Source: Mucilaginibacter lappiensis
Lineage (GTDB): Bacteria; Bacteroidota; Bacteroidia; Sphingobacteriales; Sphingobacteriaceae
Assembly: GCF_900155965.1 (NCBI RefSeq)
Contig: NZ_FTMG01000002.1
Coordinates: 620,001-684,000 of the forward strand
DNA length: 64,000 bases
Direction of reading: 5' to 3'
Both the position numbers and the translations under genes were made by a program. The notes under the pieces were generated by a model. The model had not been told where the DNA came from. It worked only from the letters and a program-made list of their open reading frames with translations, and did not search any database. Positions within the stretch are counted from its first letter, which is position 1. Every line of letters begins with the position of its first letter. This document shows positions 24,759-33,287 of this stretch, piece by piece.

Positions 24759-24791
24759 CTATGTCGAAAGACTAAAACAAAAGATTAGTAT

Positions 24792-25730
24792 ATGGACACA
24801 AAAATGATCGGTAACAAAATTGCCGGGGCACGGAAAAAAATCAACATGTCGCAAGCCGGACTTGCCGCGCATGTATTTGTAAGTCCGCAAGCGGTTGGTA
24901 AATGGGAACGGGGAGAGTCGCTGCCAGACATTATAACTTTAAATCAACTGGCAAAAATCCTGGGCGTTGATCTTAACTATTTTTCAGAAAATCAGCAGCC
25001 CCCAGAAGATGTAACGCTTTATAAGGTAACGGCTAACGGTGAAGTGGATCAAACAAGACAAGAGTTAACTGACCCATCCGCCCCTGGAGAACTACAATTG
25101 CTGACGAATTTTAGTGGGAGCGATTTGGTAAAGAGTGACTTTGCGGGTGTTAAAGCGCATAACAGCAAATTTAACGGGAGCGCGCTACGTGGTTCTGACT
25201 TTGCAAGAGCTGATTTGACCGGCAGCTCATTTAGCGGCAGTGATATTCGTGAGGCCAATTTTGAAGAGGCGAATCTGACGGATTGCACACTATCTGTAAA
25301 CGACCTTACAGAGGCACACTTTAATAAAACTATCCTGGTGCGGACAGAATTCAGCAGGTCGGCATTAACCGGTGCAAAATTTAGCAATGCTAAACTGATT
25401 GATGTAAAGCTAACCAAAACAGACCTCAGGCAAACGCTATTTGAAAATTGTGTTTTTGACGGTGTAGATTTTAATTACTCGGATTTAAGCGGGCTGTGCC
25501 TTGATAAACAGGTTTTTACCGGCGTTAAATTCCACAATTCCGCGTTGACCGACGTTAGTTTTAATGGCGCGACACTAAAAAGCGTGTCGTTTCGGTCGCC
25601 ATATGCGCTCACCAACAGATATTACCGTGCCATAAAAACCATCCGTTTCGACGATGCAATGATGGATAAGTTAACCTATGCGACACTCAAAGGGCTGGGG
25701 GCTGATCTGTCGAAAGTTACATTTATTTAA
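24792..25730 (+). CDS. XRE regulator fused to pentapeptide repeats
   Basis: Two-part protein of 312 aa. Residues 6-60 are a Cro/C1-type HTH (NMSQAGLAAHVFVSPQAVGK, then LPDIITLNQLAKILGVDL). Residues about 95-285 are a run of pentapeptide repeats of the A(D/N)LXX kind (for example SDFARADLTGSSFSGSDI and TDLRQTLFEN), which fold as a right-handed quadrilateral beta-helix. It is encoded 11 bp before a DrrA-type ABC ATPase. Pentapeptide proteins such as Qnr and MfpA mimic DNA, so the helix might titrate the HTH or shield gyrase, but this is inference. It is probably the local regulator of the exporter. Confidence 0.9.
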   Translation: MDTKMIGNKIAGARKKINMSQAGLAAHVFVSPQAVGKWERGESLPDIITLNQLAKILGVDLNYFSENQQPPEDVTLYKVTANGEVDQTRQELTDPSAPGELQLLTNFSGSDLVKSDFAGVKAHNSKFNGSALRGSDFARADLTGSSFSGSDIREANFEEANLTDCTLSVNDLTEAHFNKTILVRTEFSRSALTGAKFSNAKLIDVKLTKTDLRQTLFENCVFDGVDFNYSDLSGLCLDKQVFTGVKFHNSALTDVSFNGATLKSVSFRSPYALTNRYYRAIKTIRFDDAMMDKLTYATLKGLGADLSKVTFI

Positions 25731-25741
25731 AAGAGAATTAT

Positions 25742-26500
25742 ATGCAGAATGCAATTCAAGTGAAAGGGCTGCAAAAGTCCTATAGGCAGCTCTATGTCCT
25801 AAAAAATGTAGATTTTGAGGTGGAAAAGGGCAATATTTTTGCCCTGCTGGGTACCAACGGTGCAGGGAAAACCACCATTGTTAAGATCCTTACCACGCTG
25901 CTGAAGAAAGACGGGGGACAGGTTACCGTAAATGGATTTGATGTAGCTTCAAAGCCCAGCAACGTGCGGCAATCGATCAGTCTGACCGGGCAATTTGCTG
26001 CCGTGGATGAAGTTTTGACCGGCCGGGAAAACCTGGTCATGATTGCCCGGTTACGACATCTAAGCCATCCGCGCGAGGTGACTGACGATTTGCTGCAACG
26101 TTTCGGGTTAAGCGATGCGGCTGATCGTAGAGCTTCCACCTATTCTGGAGGTATGCGCCGCAGGCTCGATATCGCCATGAGTCTTATAGGAAAGCCGCAG
26201 ATTATTTTCCTGGATGAGCCAACCACCGGTCTTGACCCTGAGGGACGTATTGAAGTCTGGAAAATTATTAAGGAACTGGCCGGCAGTGGTACAACGGTAT
26301 TCCTGACAACGCAGTATTTGGAGGAGGCCGAACAACTGGCCGACCGGATTGCCATTCTTCACGAGGGTGAGATTATTGTAAGTGGCACCCTTGCCGAACT
26401 GAAAAAGCTTTTCCCACCGGCAAAGGTTGAATACGTTGAAAAACAACCGACGCTGGAGGATATATTTCTTAAAATCATTAATAAAAAGGAGGATAAATAA
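25742..26500 (+). CDS. ABC transporter ATP-binding protein, DrrA type
   Basis: ATPase subunit of 252 aa. The Walker A is LGTNGAGKTT (residues about 36-45), the Q-loop is near SLTGQFAAVDEVLTG, the signature is YSGGMRRRLD, Walker B is IIFLDEPTTGLDP and the switch region ends TTQYLEEAEQLADRI. The short C-terminal end (TLEDIFLKI) is of the DrrA (daunorubicin resistance) branch, in which the ATPase and permease are separate. The permease gene follows directly. Likely a drug or lipid exporter; the substrate is unknown. Confidence 0.93.
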   Translation: MQNAIQVKGLQKSYRQLYVLKNVDFEVEKGNIFALLGTNGAGKTTIVKILTTLLKKDGGQVTVNGFDVASKPSNVRQSISLTGQFAAVDEVLTGRENLVMIARLRHLSHPREVTDDLLQRFGLSDAADRRASTYSGGMRRRLDIAMSLIGKPQIIFLDEPTTGLDPEGRIEVWKIIKELAGSGTTVFLTTQYLEEAEQLADRIAILHEGEIIVSGTLAELKKLFPPAKVEYVEKQPTLEDIFLKIINKKEDK

Positions 26501-26501
26501 A

Positions 26502-27275
26502 ATGGAAACGATTAAGATGAGGAACTACTTTTTCATGGACATGGGTGTTATGCTCATCCGTTCCATGCGTCATGTTTTCCGCAGCCTGGACACCATCATC
26601 ACGGTTACCATTATGCCTATCGCCATGATGCTTTTGTTTGTTTACGTATTAGGTGGCGCTATTAAAACCGGTACGGATAAATATGTGAATTACCTGTTGC
26701 CCGGCATATTGCTGGTTGCCATTGCAAACAGTGCAGGCTATGTGTCTTACCGCTTGTTTTTAGATAAACAACGGGGCATATTCGAGCGCTTCCACTCCAT
26801 GCCGATCGCGCGGTCGGCCCCACTGTGGGGGCACATGCTCACCTCGCTTGTATCCAATGCGATCTCGCTTGTGGTGATCATTTTCGTGGCGTTTTTAATG
26901 GGATTTCGCTCATCAGCAGGTATGCTGTCATGGCTTGCTATAGCCGGAATACTGGCACTGTTTACACTAACGCTCACCTGGATCGCGGCGATTGCCGGGT
27001 TAGCGGCAAAATCGGTGGATGGTGCGGGAGTAATAGCCTACCCCATTCATTTCCTGCCATTAATCAGTTCGGCATTTGTACCTACCAAATCGATGCCAGC
27101 AGGTGTTAAAGCCTTTGCCGAGCATCAGCCGGTGACACCAATAGTTGAAACTATCCGTGCACTGCTTTATAATAAGCCGGTAGGCAACCAGATATGGGTG
27201 GCCCTGGCATGGTGCATTACAATTATGTTTTGCGCTTATCTCTGTGCTATGCGTGTGTATAGAAAACGGTTGTAA
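26502..27275 (+). CDS. ABC-2 transporter permease, DrrB type
   Basis: Membrane subunit of 257 aa with six predicted helices (first core near TIITVTIMPIAMMLLFVYVL, last near the C-terminus). I chose the ATG at 26502, one base after the ATPase stop: it is preceded by AAGGAGG at 26486-26492, an unusually strong ribosome site here, and avoids a non-conserved basic N-terminus that an upstream ATG at 26427 (overlapping the ATPase end) would add. The GKSVDGAG-like loop AAKSVDGAGVIAYPI and the pattern FERFHSMPI are typical of DrrB-type permeases. Confidence 0.9.
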   Translation: METIKMRNYFFMDMGVMLIRSMRHVFRSLDTIITVTIMPIAMMLLFVYVLGGAIKTGTDKYVNYLLPGILLVAIANSAGYVSYRLFLDKQRGIFERFHSMPIARSAPLWGHMLTSLVSNAISLVVIIFVAFLMGFRSSAGMLSWLAIAGILALFTLTLTWIAAIAGLAAKSVDGAGVIAYPIHFLPLISSAFVPTKSMPAGVKAFAEHQPVTPIVETIRALLYNKPVGNQIWVALAWCITIMFCAYLCAMRVYRKRL

Positions 27276-28035
27276 AGATTGTTTTTACTGATAGGGCCAC
27301 AGGGAATATCCTTAGAAAGAATTTTTTAACATGTGATCCTAAATACGGCGACGTAGTCAGGACTTCATCTGCGCGCCTCCTTTTCACGCGTCATCGCGAG
27401 GAACGAAGCAATCTCTTTAAATTTGTCATCCTGAGGAACGAAGGATCTATTCTTCGATTTGCGAGGCGTATACCCGCTCTTGGCCGCGGGAGGGCCTTTA
27501 CGTTTTTCGTTGTTGTTTATTTTTTAAGGTACTCAAGAAGGCTTCGCCGCATGTGGCGACAAAAGTACCCAAAAAGGCTTTTAGCAAATGCCCTGCAAAT
27601 CAGCCCGAATCACGGGCTGCTAAACCTCACCCCCACTTTGTTCGCTCAATTCCAACGCTTCGGCAAGGTTTGCTAATGCCCCCCTGCCACAACACAGGTC
27701 ACCAAATTCTGTCTTCTTTGGCCCGAAGCTGCTGCTGACGGGGAAAAAGAATTCTTGTGTTTGGTCAATAATTCACTAAATCACTAATTCAATAATTATA
27801 GCCCGGGCCGCAGGCAACGCCATTAATTCTGATTTTGGAGTTCGGATGTTCGATTTCGGATTCTTTTTGCGGATTAGGATTTTTTGAAAAAAAATGCTCT
27901 CTGGTACCCATATAGTCTTCAAAAAAAGATTAATCATGCTAATCTTTAAATCCTAAAAACGGCGTAGCCCTCAACGGAGTTAATCAAGGTTCAGACAGTG
28001 CTTCATTTTTCATAGCAATATTTTCCTCAAAACCA
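27276..28035. repeat. Intergenic repeat debris
   Basis: No gene is supported in this 760-bp stretch. It carries GTCATCGCGAGGAACGAAGC (27390-27409) and GTCATCCTGAGGAACGAAGG (27425-27444), the latter identical to part of 12402-12485; a GC-rich patch with GGTAC / GTACC pairing (about 27527-27575) and the word GAGTTCGGATGTTCGA (27839-27854), which also occurs in the permease spacers at 44014 and, with changes, 48981. An 8-bp-armed palindrome AAAGATTA / TAATCTTT is at 27926-27948. It looks like an accumulation of dispersed elements. Confidence 0.6.
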
Positions 28036-28066
28036 TTTGTAAATAACATAAATAGCTGTATCTTTG
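28036..28066 (+). promoter_or_regulatory. Promoter of the rplM operon
   Basis: TTTG (28036-28039) and TATCTTTG (28059-28066) are 19 bp apart, the canonical Bacteroidota sigma-70 arrangement. The expected start is near 28073, giving a leader of about 48 bases before the GTG at 28121. The leader contains a small hairpin, CCCG / CGGG at 28071-28084. Confidence 0.8.
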
Positions 28067-28120
28067 CAGTCCCGAAAATGCGGGGTATAATAAACGTTTA
28101 AACAATTTAATTTAAAGCAA

Positions 28121-28558
28121 GTGAATACGTTAAGTTACAAAACTGTCTCAGCCAACAAAAAAACCGTTAACAAACAATGGGTTGTTGTTGACGCACAAGG
28201 CGAGATTTTGGGGCGCTTGTCTACGAAGATCGCCATGATCATCCGTGGAAAAACCAAGCCAGATTTCACCCCGAACGTAGACTGCGGTGATAATGTAATA
28301 GTTATCAATGCAGACAAGGTAAAGTTGACCGGAAACAAATTCAGCGCAAAGCAATATGTTTCTTACACTGGTTATCCAGGTGGTCAGCGTTTCATTTCTC
28401 CTAAGGAGTTAATGGCAAAACATCCAACACGCGTAATTGAAAAAGCGGTGCGTGGTATGTTACCTAAAAGTCGTTTGGGTAAAGCATTATTTGGTAATCT
28501 GTATGTATATGCAGGTTCTGAGCATCCTCATGCAGCACAAAACCCAACAACCATTTAA
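28121..28558 (+). CDS. rplM: 50S ribosomal protein L13
   Basis: Large-subunit ribosomal protein uL13, 145 aa, close to the family length. The start VNTLSYKTVSANKKTV and the motif VVDAQGEILGRLSTKIA are diagnostic; GMLPKSRLGKALFGNLYVYAG near the C-terminus is the conserved rRNA-contact region. Translation starts at GTG (28121), supported by the N-terminus of relatives in this phylum. It heads an operon with rpsI (26 bp later) and rpsB (18 bp after rpsI). Confidence 0.98.
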   Translation: MNTLSYKTVSANKKTVNKQWVVVDAQGEILGRLSTKIAMIIRGKTKPDFTPNVDCGDNVIVINADKVKLTGNKFSAKQYVSYTGYPGGQRFISPKELMAKHPTRVIEKAVRGMLPKSRLGKALFGNLYVYAGSEHPHAAQNPTTI

Positions 28559-28584
28559 CTTTTTATTTTTAAAGGAGAAAAAAA

Positions 28585-28971
28585 ATGCCAACAACTAACA
28601 CTTCAGGCAGAAGAAAAACAGCCGTTGCCCGCATCTACCTTTCAGAAGGAAATGGTGCGATCATCGTAAACGGTAAAGATTACAAAGAGTACTTCCCAAC
28701 ATTGCCATTACAATACATCGTTACTCAGAGCACTGAGGTTTCTGGTTCAACCGGAAAATTTGATGTTAAAGTAAATGTTGCAGGTGGTGGTATTAAAGGA
28801 CAGGCAGAAGCCGTTCGTTTAGCTATTGCGAAAGCCATTGTTGAACTTGATCCTGAAAAGAAACCTTCACTACGCGCTAAAGGTATTATGACACGTGATG
28901 ACCGTATGGTTGAGCGTAAAAAACCAGGTCGTAAGAAAGCACGTAAGAGATTCCAATTCAGTAAACGTTAA
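28585..28971 (+). CDS. rpsI: 30S ribosomal protein S9
   Basis: Small-subunit protein uS9 of 128 aa. It has SGRRKTAVARIYL near the start and the basic C-terminal tail GRKKARKRFQFSKR, whose final Lys-Arg contacts the P-site tRNA. The conserved GGGIKGQAEAVRLAIAKA lies in the middle. An AAAGGAGA stretch 8 bp upstream serves as a ribosome site. Co-transcribed with rplM and rpsB. Confidence 0.98.
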   Translation: MPTTNTSGRRKTAVARIYLSEGNGAIIVNGKDYKEYFPTLPLQYIVTQSTEVSGSTGKFDVKVNVAGGGIKGQAEAVRLAIAKAIVELDPEKKPSLRAKGIMTRDDRMVERKKPGRKKARKRFQFSKR

Positions 28972-28989
28972 TCAAAGGAGGACAACAAA

Positions 28990-29850
28990 ATGGCAAGAAC
29001 AACATATCAGGATTTACTGGATGCAGGTGTACACTTTGGTCACCTTACCCGTAAATGGGATCCGAAAATGTCACAGTACATTTTCATGGAGCGCAACGGT
29101 ATCCACATTATCGATTTAAATAAAACCTTAACTAAGGTTGAAGAAGCTGCTGCAGCTATAAAACAAATTGTAAAATCAGGCCGTAAGGTATTATTCGTAG
29201 CTACAAAGAAACAAGCGAAAGATATTGTTGCCGATTATGCAAAAAGCGTAAACATGCCATACATCACCGAGCGTTGGTTAGGTGGTATGTTAACTAACTT
29301 TGCAACCGTACGTAAGTCGATCAAAAAGATGTCAAACATCGATAAATTGACTAAAGACGGTACTTACAGCAACCTTTCTAAAAAAGAACGTCTGATGATT
29401 CAGCGTGAGCGTATCAAATTAGAAACCCTTTTAGGTGGTATCTCTGATTTGAACCGTTTACCTGCAGCATTATTCCTGATCGACGTTAAGAAAGAGCACA
29501 TTGCGGTTTCTGAAGCATTAAAGTTGAACATCCCTACATTTGCTATGGTTGATACCAACTCTGATCCTTCAAACATCGATTTCCCGATCCCTGCGAATGA
29601 CGATGCTACCAAATCAATTTCATTGATCACCAGCATTATCATCAAAGCTATCGAAGAAGGTTTAGATGAGCGCAAACGCGAAAAAGAAGACGAAGCAGAA
29701 AAAGAAGCAGCTGTTGCTAAAGCAAAAGCTGATGCTCCTGAAGTAGCTGACAGAGCTGAAGGTGGTAAAAGGACCCGCAAAACTGCTGAAGTAGCAGACG
29801 TTGTGGCCGATACTGAAGCCGAAGCTCCTGCTGCCGAAACAGAAGAGTAA
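28990..29850 (+). CDS. rpsB: 30S ribosomal protein S2
   Basis: Small-subunit protein uS2 of 286 aa. The core (residues 1-232) has LLDAGVHFGHLTRKWDPKM, the coiled hairpin around residues 110-150 and VDTNSDPSNIDFPIPANDDA. The last 50 residues are an Ala/Glu-rich tail (EDEAEKEAAVAKAKADAPEV ...), a low-complexity extension often seen in Bacteroidota. AAAGGAGG precedes the start. It is followed by a long hairpin (29856-29918) that probably ends the operon. Confidence 0.98.
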   Translation: MARTTYQDLLDAGVHFGHLTRKWDPKMSQYIFMERNGIHIIDLNKTLTKVEEAAAAIKQIVKSGRKVLFVATKKQAKDIVADYAKSVNMPYITERWLGGMLTNFATVRKSIKKMSNIDKLTKDGTYSNLSKKERLMIQRERIKLETLLGGISDLNRLPAALFLIDVKKEHIAVSEALKLNIPTFAMVDTNSDPSNIDFPIPANDDATKSISLITSIIIKAIEEGLDERKREKEDEAEKEAAVAKAKADAPEVADRAEGGKRTRKTAEVADVVADTEAEAPAAETEE

Positions 29851-29855
29851 TATTT

Positions 29856-29924
29856 AAGTCGTAAGTACGGAGTCGCGAGTCTGAAGTATTTAGACTTTGG
29901 ACTTCATACTTACGACTTTTTAAC
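29856..29924 (+). terminator. Long hairpin after rpsB
   Basis: Arms AAGTCGTAAGTA (29856-29867) and its exact complement (29907-29918) enclose a 39-base loop with partial inner pairing, followed by a T-run. It is of the same word-based type as other inverted repeats here. It may only reduce read-through to tsf. Confidence 0.65.
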
Positions 29925-29927
29925 TTT

Positions 29928-30028
29928 TATGGGCCGCGGGATTATAAGTTCATTCTTTTAATTACAACATACGGCCCATAGTTTTAATATTAAAAATAGT
30001 TGCAGGTTATACAGGCCAACTAATTTTG
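29928..30028 (+). promoter_or_regulatory. Inverted repeat and promoter upstream of tsf
   Basis: TATGGGCCG (29928-29936) is matched by CGGCCCATA (29972-29980). A promoter follows: TTG (30000-30002) and TAATTTTG (30021-30028), 18 bp apart. So tsf can be transcribed apart from rpsB. Confidence 0.55.
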
Positions 30029-30074
30029 AGCCTAAACTCACAACCGATAACATAAAACTTAAAATTCAAAAAAC

Positions 30075-30926
30075 ATGTCTACAGTACAAATATCTGCAGC
30101 CGACGTAAATAAACTGCGCCAGCAAACTGGTGCCGGTATGATGGATTGCAAAAAAGCATTAACCGAAACTAACGGTGATTTTGAAGCAGCTATCGATTTT
30201 TTAAGAAAAAAGGGTGCTAAAGTTGCAGCAAGCCGTCAGGACAGAGAATCAAACGAAGGTGTTGTTATTTCACGCACTTCTGCTGATGGTAAAACTGGTG
30301 TGATCATTGAACTTAACTGCGAAACTGATTTCGTGGCTAAAAATGCTGAGTTTATTGCTTTTGCAAATGAAATTGCAAATAAAGCAGTTGAAAACCAGCC
30401 AAAAACTATCGAAGAGCTTTATGCACTTTCTATCGATGTTGATGCTGCTACCACTACTATCGGTGAAGCTGTTATCGACAAAACCGGTAAAATCGGTGAA
30501 AAGATTGGTGTATCTAAATATGAAGTGATCACCGGCGAAAAAATTATCGCTTACATCCACGGCAACTACCGTTTAGGTGTATTGGTTGCTTTAAATGCTA
30601 ACCCGGCTGGTGCTGACGAAGCAGGTAGAGACGTAGCGATGCAAATTGCTGCCATGAACCCAATTGCAGTTGATAAAGACGGTGTAGATGCTACTACTGT
30701 TGAGCGCGAATTAGAGATCGCTAAAGATCAGATCCGTGCAGAAGGCAAACCAGAAGAAATGGTTGAAAAAATCTCTTTAGGTAAGCTGAACAAATTCTAC
30801 AAAGACTCAACCCTGTTAAACCAGGAGTTTGTAAAAGATTCTTCGAAAAGCGTTGCTCAATTCCTGAGCACTGTTGAAAAGGGGCTTACAGTAACCGCCT
30901 TTAAGCGAGTAGCTTTAGGAGCTTAA
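30075..30926 (+). CDS. tsf: Elongation factor Ts
   Basis: Guanine nucleotide exchange factor for EF-Tu, 283 aa. The N-terminal UBA-like domain has VNKLRQQTGAGMMDCKKAL; the core shows LNCETDFVAKN, where the conserved TDF contacts EF-Tu, and AMQIAAMNPIAV. Length is typical. It follows rpsB as in most bacteria, but its own promoter and a hairpin in the gap suggest partial uncoupling. A strong terminator follows 8 bp after the stop. Confidence 0.98.
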   Translation: MSTVQISAADVNKLRQQTGAGMMDCKKALTETNGDFEAAIDFLRKKGAKVAASRQDRESNEGVVISRTSADGKTGVIIELNCETDFVAKNAEFIAFANEIANKAVENQPKTIEELYALSIDVDAATTTIGEAVIDKTGKIGEKIGVSKYEVITGEKIIAYIHGNYRLGVLVALNANPAGADEAGRDVAMQIAAMNPIAVDKDGVDATTVERELEIAKDQIRAEGKPEEMVEKISLGKLNKFYKDSTLLNQEFVKDSSKSVAQFLSTVEKGLTVTAFKRVALGA

Positions 30927-30933
30927 ATATTTT

Positions 30934-30967
30934 ATCCCCCTCGTTTTAACGAGGGGGATTTTTTTTG
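30934..30967 (+). terminator. Terminator after tsf
   Basis: A 12-bp stem ATCCCCCTCGTT / AACGAGGGGGAT with a 2-base loop and a T-run. Confidence 0.95.
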
Positions 30968-31115
30968 TCAGCCCCACCCAACCATCCCCGGTAGGGAGGG
31001 CTTTATTGTAAAAGGGGATTAACAAACAACAGAAGTCTCCCCTTCCGGGGGAGATTATTCACGGTGTCTGTTTTCATGGGTATTCATGAAGGCTGCGCCA
31101 TTTAAAGGGGGCTTT

Positions 31116-32225
31116 ATGATAACAGCGCTTCACAATCTTAAATTGATTTCTGACGGTCAGATCACCGAAAGCAAAGCCGTTTTAATTTCCGGTGATCAGA
31201 TCATTGATGTAATTGCCGATACGGCTATCCCGCAGGATGCTGTAAAAAAGGATCTGCAGGGTTACTACCTTGCGCCCGGTTTTATTGATCTACAGATATA
31301 CGGCAGCGGTGGACAACTATTTGCCGGTAAACCAACCGTTGAAGCGCTTGCCCAATTGGAAAATGACCTACTAAACCAGGGAACCGTTGGCGTGTTTGCA
31401 ACCATAGGCACCAATACCAATGCTATTGTGGAAGCCGGAATTGATGCCGCCAAAATATACCGGGCACAAAGTAAGGGTGCTTTTTGGGGCCTGCACCTGG
31501 AAGGGCCATACCTAAACCCAGCCAAACGCGGGGCGCATCCCGAAAAATTTATCAAAAAAGCTACCCTGGCGGAAGTAAAGAGTTGGATGGAGCGTGCGGA
31601 TGGTGTGATAAAAATGATCACCATAGCACCCGAGCTGCAAGATCAGGAAGTGATTGATTACCTGTTTAACCAGGGTGTTATTATTTCATCAGGGCACAGC
31701 AATGCTACTTATACCGAAGGGAAATCGTTTTTAAACAAGCCAGTACAGGCGGTAACCCACCTGTTTAACGCTATGCCGCAAATGCACCACCGCGAACCGG
31801 GTTATATCCCCGCTATTTTTGAAGAGCGGCCATATACCAGCGTGGTAGCCGATGGCATCCACGTTGATTTTGCCATGATCCGTTTGGCCAAACGCGAACT
31901 GGGCGATAAGCTTTATTTAATTACCGATGCTGTTACCTCTACCAAAGAAGGGGCCTATCAGCATGAATTAAGAGGCGATAGGTATACGATGCCCGATGGT
32001 ACCTTGTCTGGCTCTACTTTAACTATGCTTAAAGCAGTTGAAAACTGCGTAAAAAAGGTAGGTATTGATTTGGCCGAAGCAGTAAACATGGCGTCTTTGT
32101 ATCCGGCGCAATTAGCCAAACAGACCAAAAAAGGTAGAATTGAGAAAAACTTTGATGCTGATCTGGTTGTTTTTAATGCTGATTTTGAGGTAAAGAGCAC
32201 CATATTGAAGGGGGAATTTTTATAA
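31116..32225 (+). CDS. nagA: N-acetylglucosamine-6-phosphate deacetylase
   Basis: Converts GlcNAc-6-phosphate to glucosamine-6-phosphate for peptidoglycan recycling and chitin or mucin sugar use; 369 aa. Family motifs are present: APGFIDLQIYGSGG, GLHLEGPYLNPAKRGAH with the metal Glu, SSGHSNATY, THLFNAMPQMHHREPG, VADGIHVD and LITDAVTST. I chose ATG 31116 (MITALHNLKLI) over an upstream ATG at 31086: AAAGGGGG lies 7 bp upstream and homologues start here. The upstream frame (KAAPFKGGF) is repeat sequence. Confidence 0.95.
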   Translation: MITALHNLKLISDGQITESKAVLISGDQIIDVIADTAIPQDAVKKDLQGYYLAPGFIDLQIYGSGGQLFAGKPTVEALAQLENDLLNQGTVGVFATIGTNTNAIVEAGIDAAKIYRAQSKGAFWGLHLEGPYLNPAKRGAHPEKFIKKATLAEVKSWMERADGVIKMITIAPELQDQEVIDYLFNQGVIISSGHSNATYTEGKSFLNKPVQAVTHLFNAMPQMHHREPGYIPAIFEERPYTSVVADGIHVDFAMIRLAKRELGDKLYLITDAVTSTKEGAYQHELRGDRYTMPDGTLSGSTLTMLKAVENCVKKVGIDLAEAVNMASLYPAQLAKQTKKGRIEKNFDADLVVFNADFEVKSTILKGEFL

Positions 32226-32359
32226 CACTAATTAGTTCTAATTTTTGCGAATTTCACAAATTAGGAAAGCAATTCGTGGAATTCGTTTTAATTGGCGTGA
32301 ATTAGTGCCCATTTTTTTAACAAAGACAACATAAAATTTTAACACTGGCTTTTATTCGT

Positions 32360-32367
32360 TATTTTTG
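32360..32367 (+). promoter_or_regulatory. Candidate -7 element of pyrH
   Basis: TATTTTTG matches TAnnTTTG and lies about 118 bp before the pyrH start; a weak T-rich -33 region sits near 32337. The leader contains a repeated word TATTTCTATT (about 32433-32460). The rest of the 252-bp gap shows nothing. Confidence 0.45.
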
Positions 32368-32477
32368 CCGAACTACCCATTATATGAACAGAGCTTTATC
32401 AATTCACATGATATCAACGCAAGCAAGTTCTGTCTATTTCTATTACATCTATTTCTATTCATAACAAACCACACCAG

Positions 32478-33182
32478 ATGAAGTACAAAAGAATCTTACT
32501 CAAACTTTCGGGCGAATCGCTGATGGGCGCAAGGCAATACGGTATTGATAACACCCAGGTATTGCAATATGCTCATGACATTAAAAACGTATATGATGCA
32601 GGTATTGAAATTGCGATTGTTGTTGGTGGCGGTAATATTTTCAGGGGATTAAGTGCCGAGAAATCGGGTATGGAACGTGCCCAGGCCGATTATATGGGGA
32701 TGTTGGCCACAGTAATTAACTGTATGGCGCTGCAAAATGCACTGGAAAGCATTGGCGTGGAAACACGTCTGCAATCGGCCATTAAAATGGAGCAGATCTG
32801 CGAGCCTTATATCCGCCGCCGTGCCATGCACCATTTAGAGGTGGGCAAAATTGTGATATTTGGTGCTGGTACCGGTAACCCATATTTTACTACTGATACA
32901 GCAGCTTCACTACGTGCTATTGAAATTAAAGCCGATGTGGTACTGAAAGGTACGCGCGTTGACGGTATTTATACTGCCGATCCGGAGAAGGATCCCGAGG
33001 CTGTACGTTACGACGAAATATCGTTCCAGGAGGTTTATGACAAAGGTCTGAACGTGATGGATATGACCGCGATAACTCTTTGCCGTGAGAATAAACTACC
33101 GATTATTGTATTTGATATGAACCAATCCGGTAACTTCATGAAAATAGCCCAGGGAGAAGCCGTAGGTACCCTGGTACACTAA
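32478..33182 (+). CDS. pyrH: UMP kinase
   Basis: Phosphorylates UMP to UDP in pyrimidine synthesis; hexameric enzyme of 234 aa. The nucleotide-binding start [14 protein letters not shown], the glycine loop [10 protein letters not shown] and [17 protein letters not shown] are all present, with the phosphate-contact [17 protein letters not shown]. Length is typical. In many bacteria the gene follows tsf and precedes frr; here nagA is interposed and frr is not the next gene. Confidence 0.98.
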   Translation: MKYKRILLKLSGESLMGARQYGIDNTQVLQYAHDIKNVYDAGIEIAIVVGGGNIFRGLSAEKSGMERAQADYMGMLATVINCMALQNALESIGVETRLQSAIKMEQICEPYIRRRAMHHLEVGKIVIFGAGTGNPYFTTDTAASLRAIEIKADVVLKGTRVDGIYTADPEKDPEAVRYDEISFQEVYDKGLNVMDMTAITLCRENKLPIIVFDMNQSGNFMKIAQGEAVGTLVH

Positions 33183-33238
33183 TTATTCCTGCAGGTTTTA
33201 ATTTAACGCGCAGTTTATATTGTTCGTAAAAAACTCAG

Positions 33239-33284
33239 AACCCTGTTATTCCGTAATTGGTGAATAACAGGGTTTTATTTTTTT
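33239..33284 (+). terminator. Terminator after pyrH
   Basis: AACCCTGTTATT / AATAACAGGGTT stem (33239-33250 and 33263-33274) with a T-run; its end is only 3-4 bp before the ATG of the lipocalin gene. Confidence 0.9.
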
Positions 33285-33287
33285 AGC

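Noticed and set aside
25742..26500. ATPase at 25742 as partner of the permease array
   Set aside because: It is a DrrA-type subunit with its own permease right after it and lies 10 kb away; double-FtsX permeases use LolD/MacB-type ATPases.
27553..27738. A 61-codon open frame in the gap before rplM
   Set aside because: It lies in repeat debris, is rich in Pro/Ser/Lys without domain pattern, and no ribosome site or conserved neighbour supports it.
31086..31115. Longer nagA start at 31086
   Set aside because: The extra residues are repeat sequence and not found in the family; the better ribosome site is before 31116.
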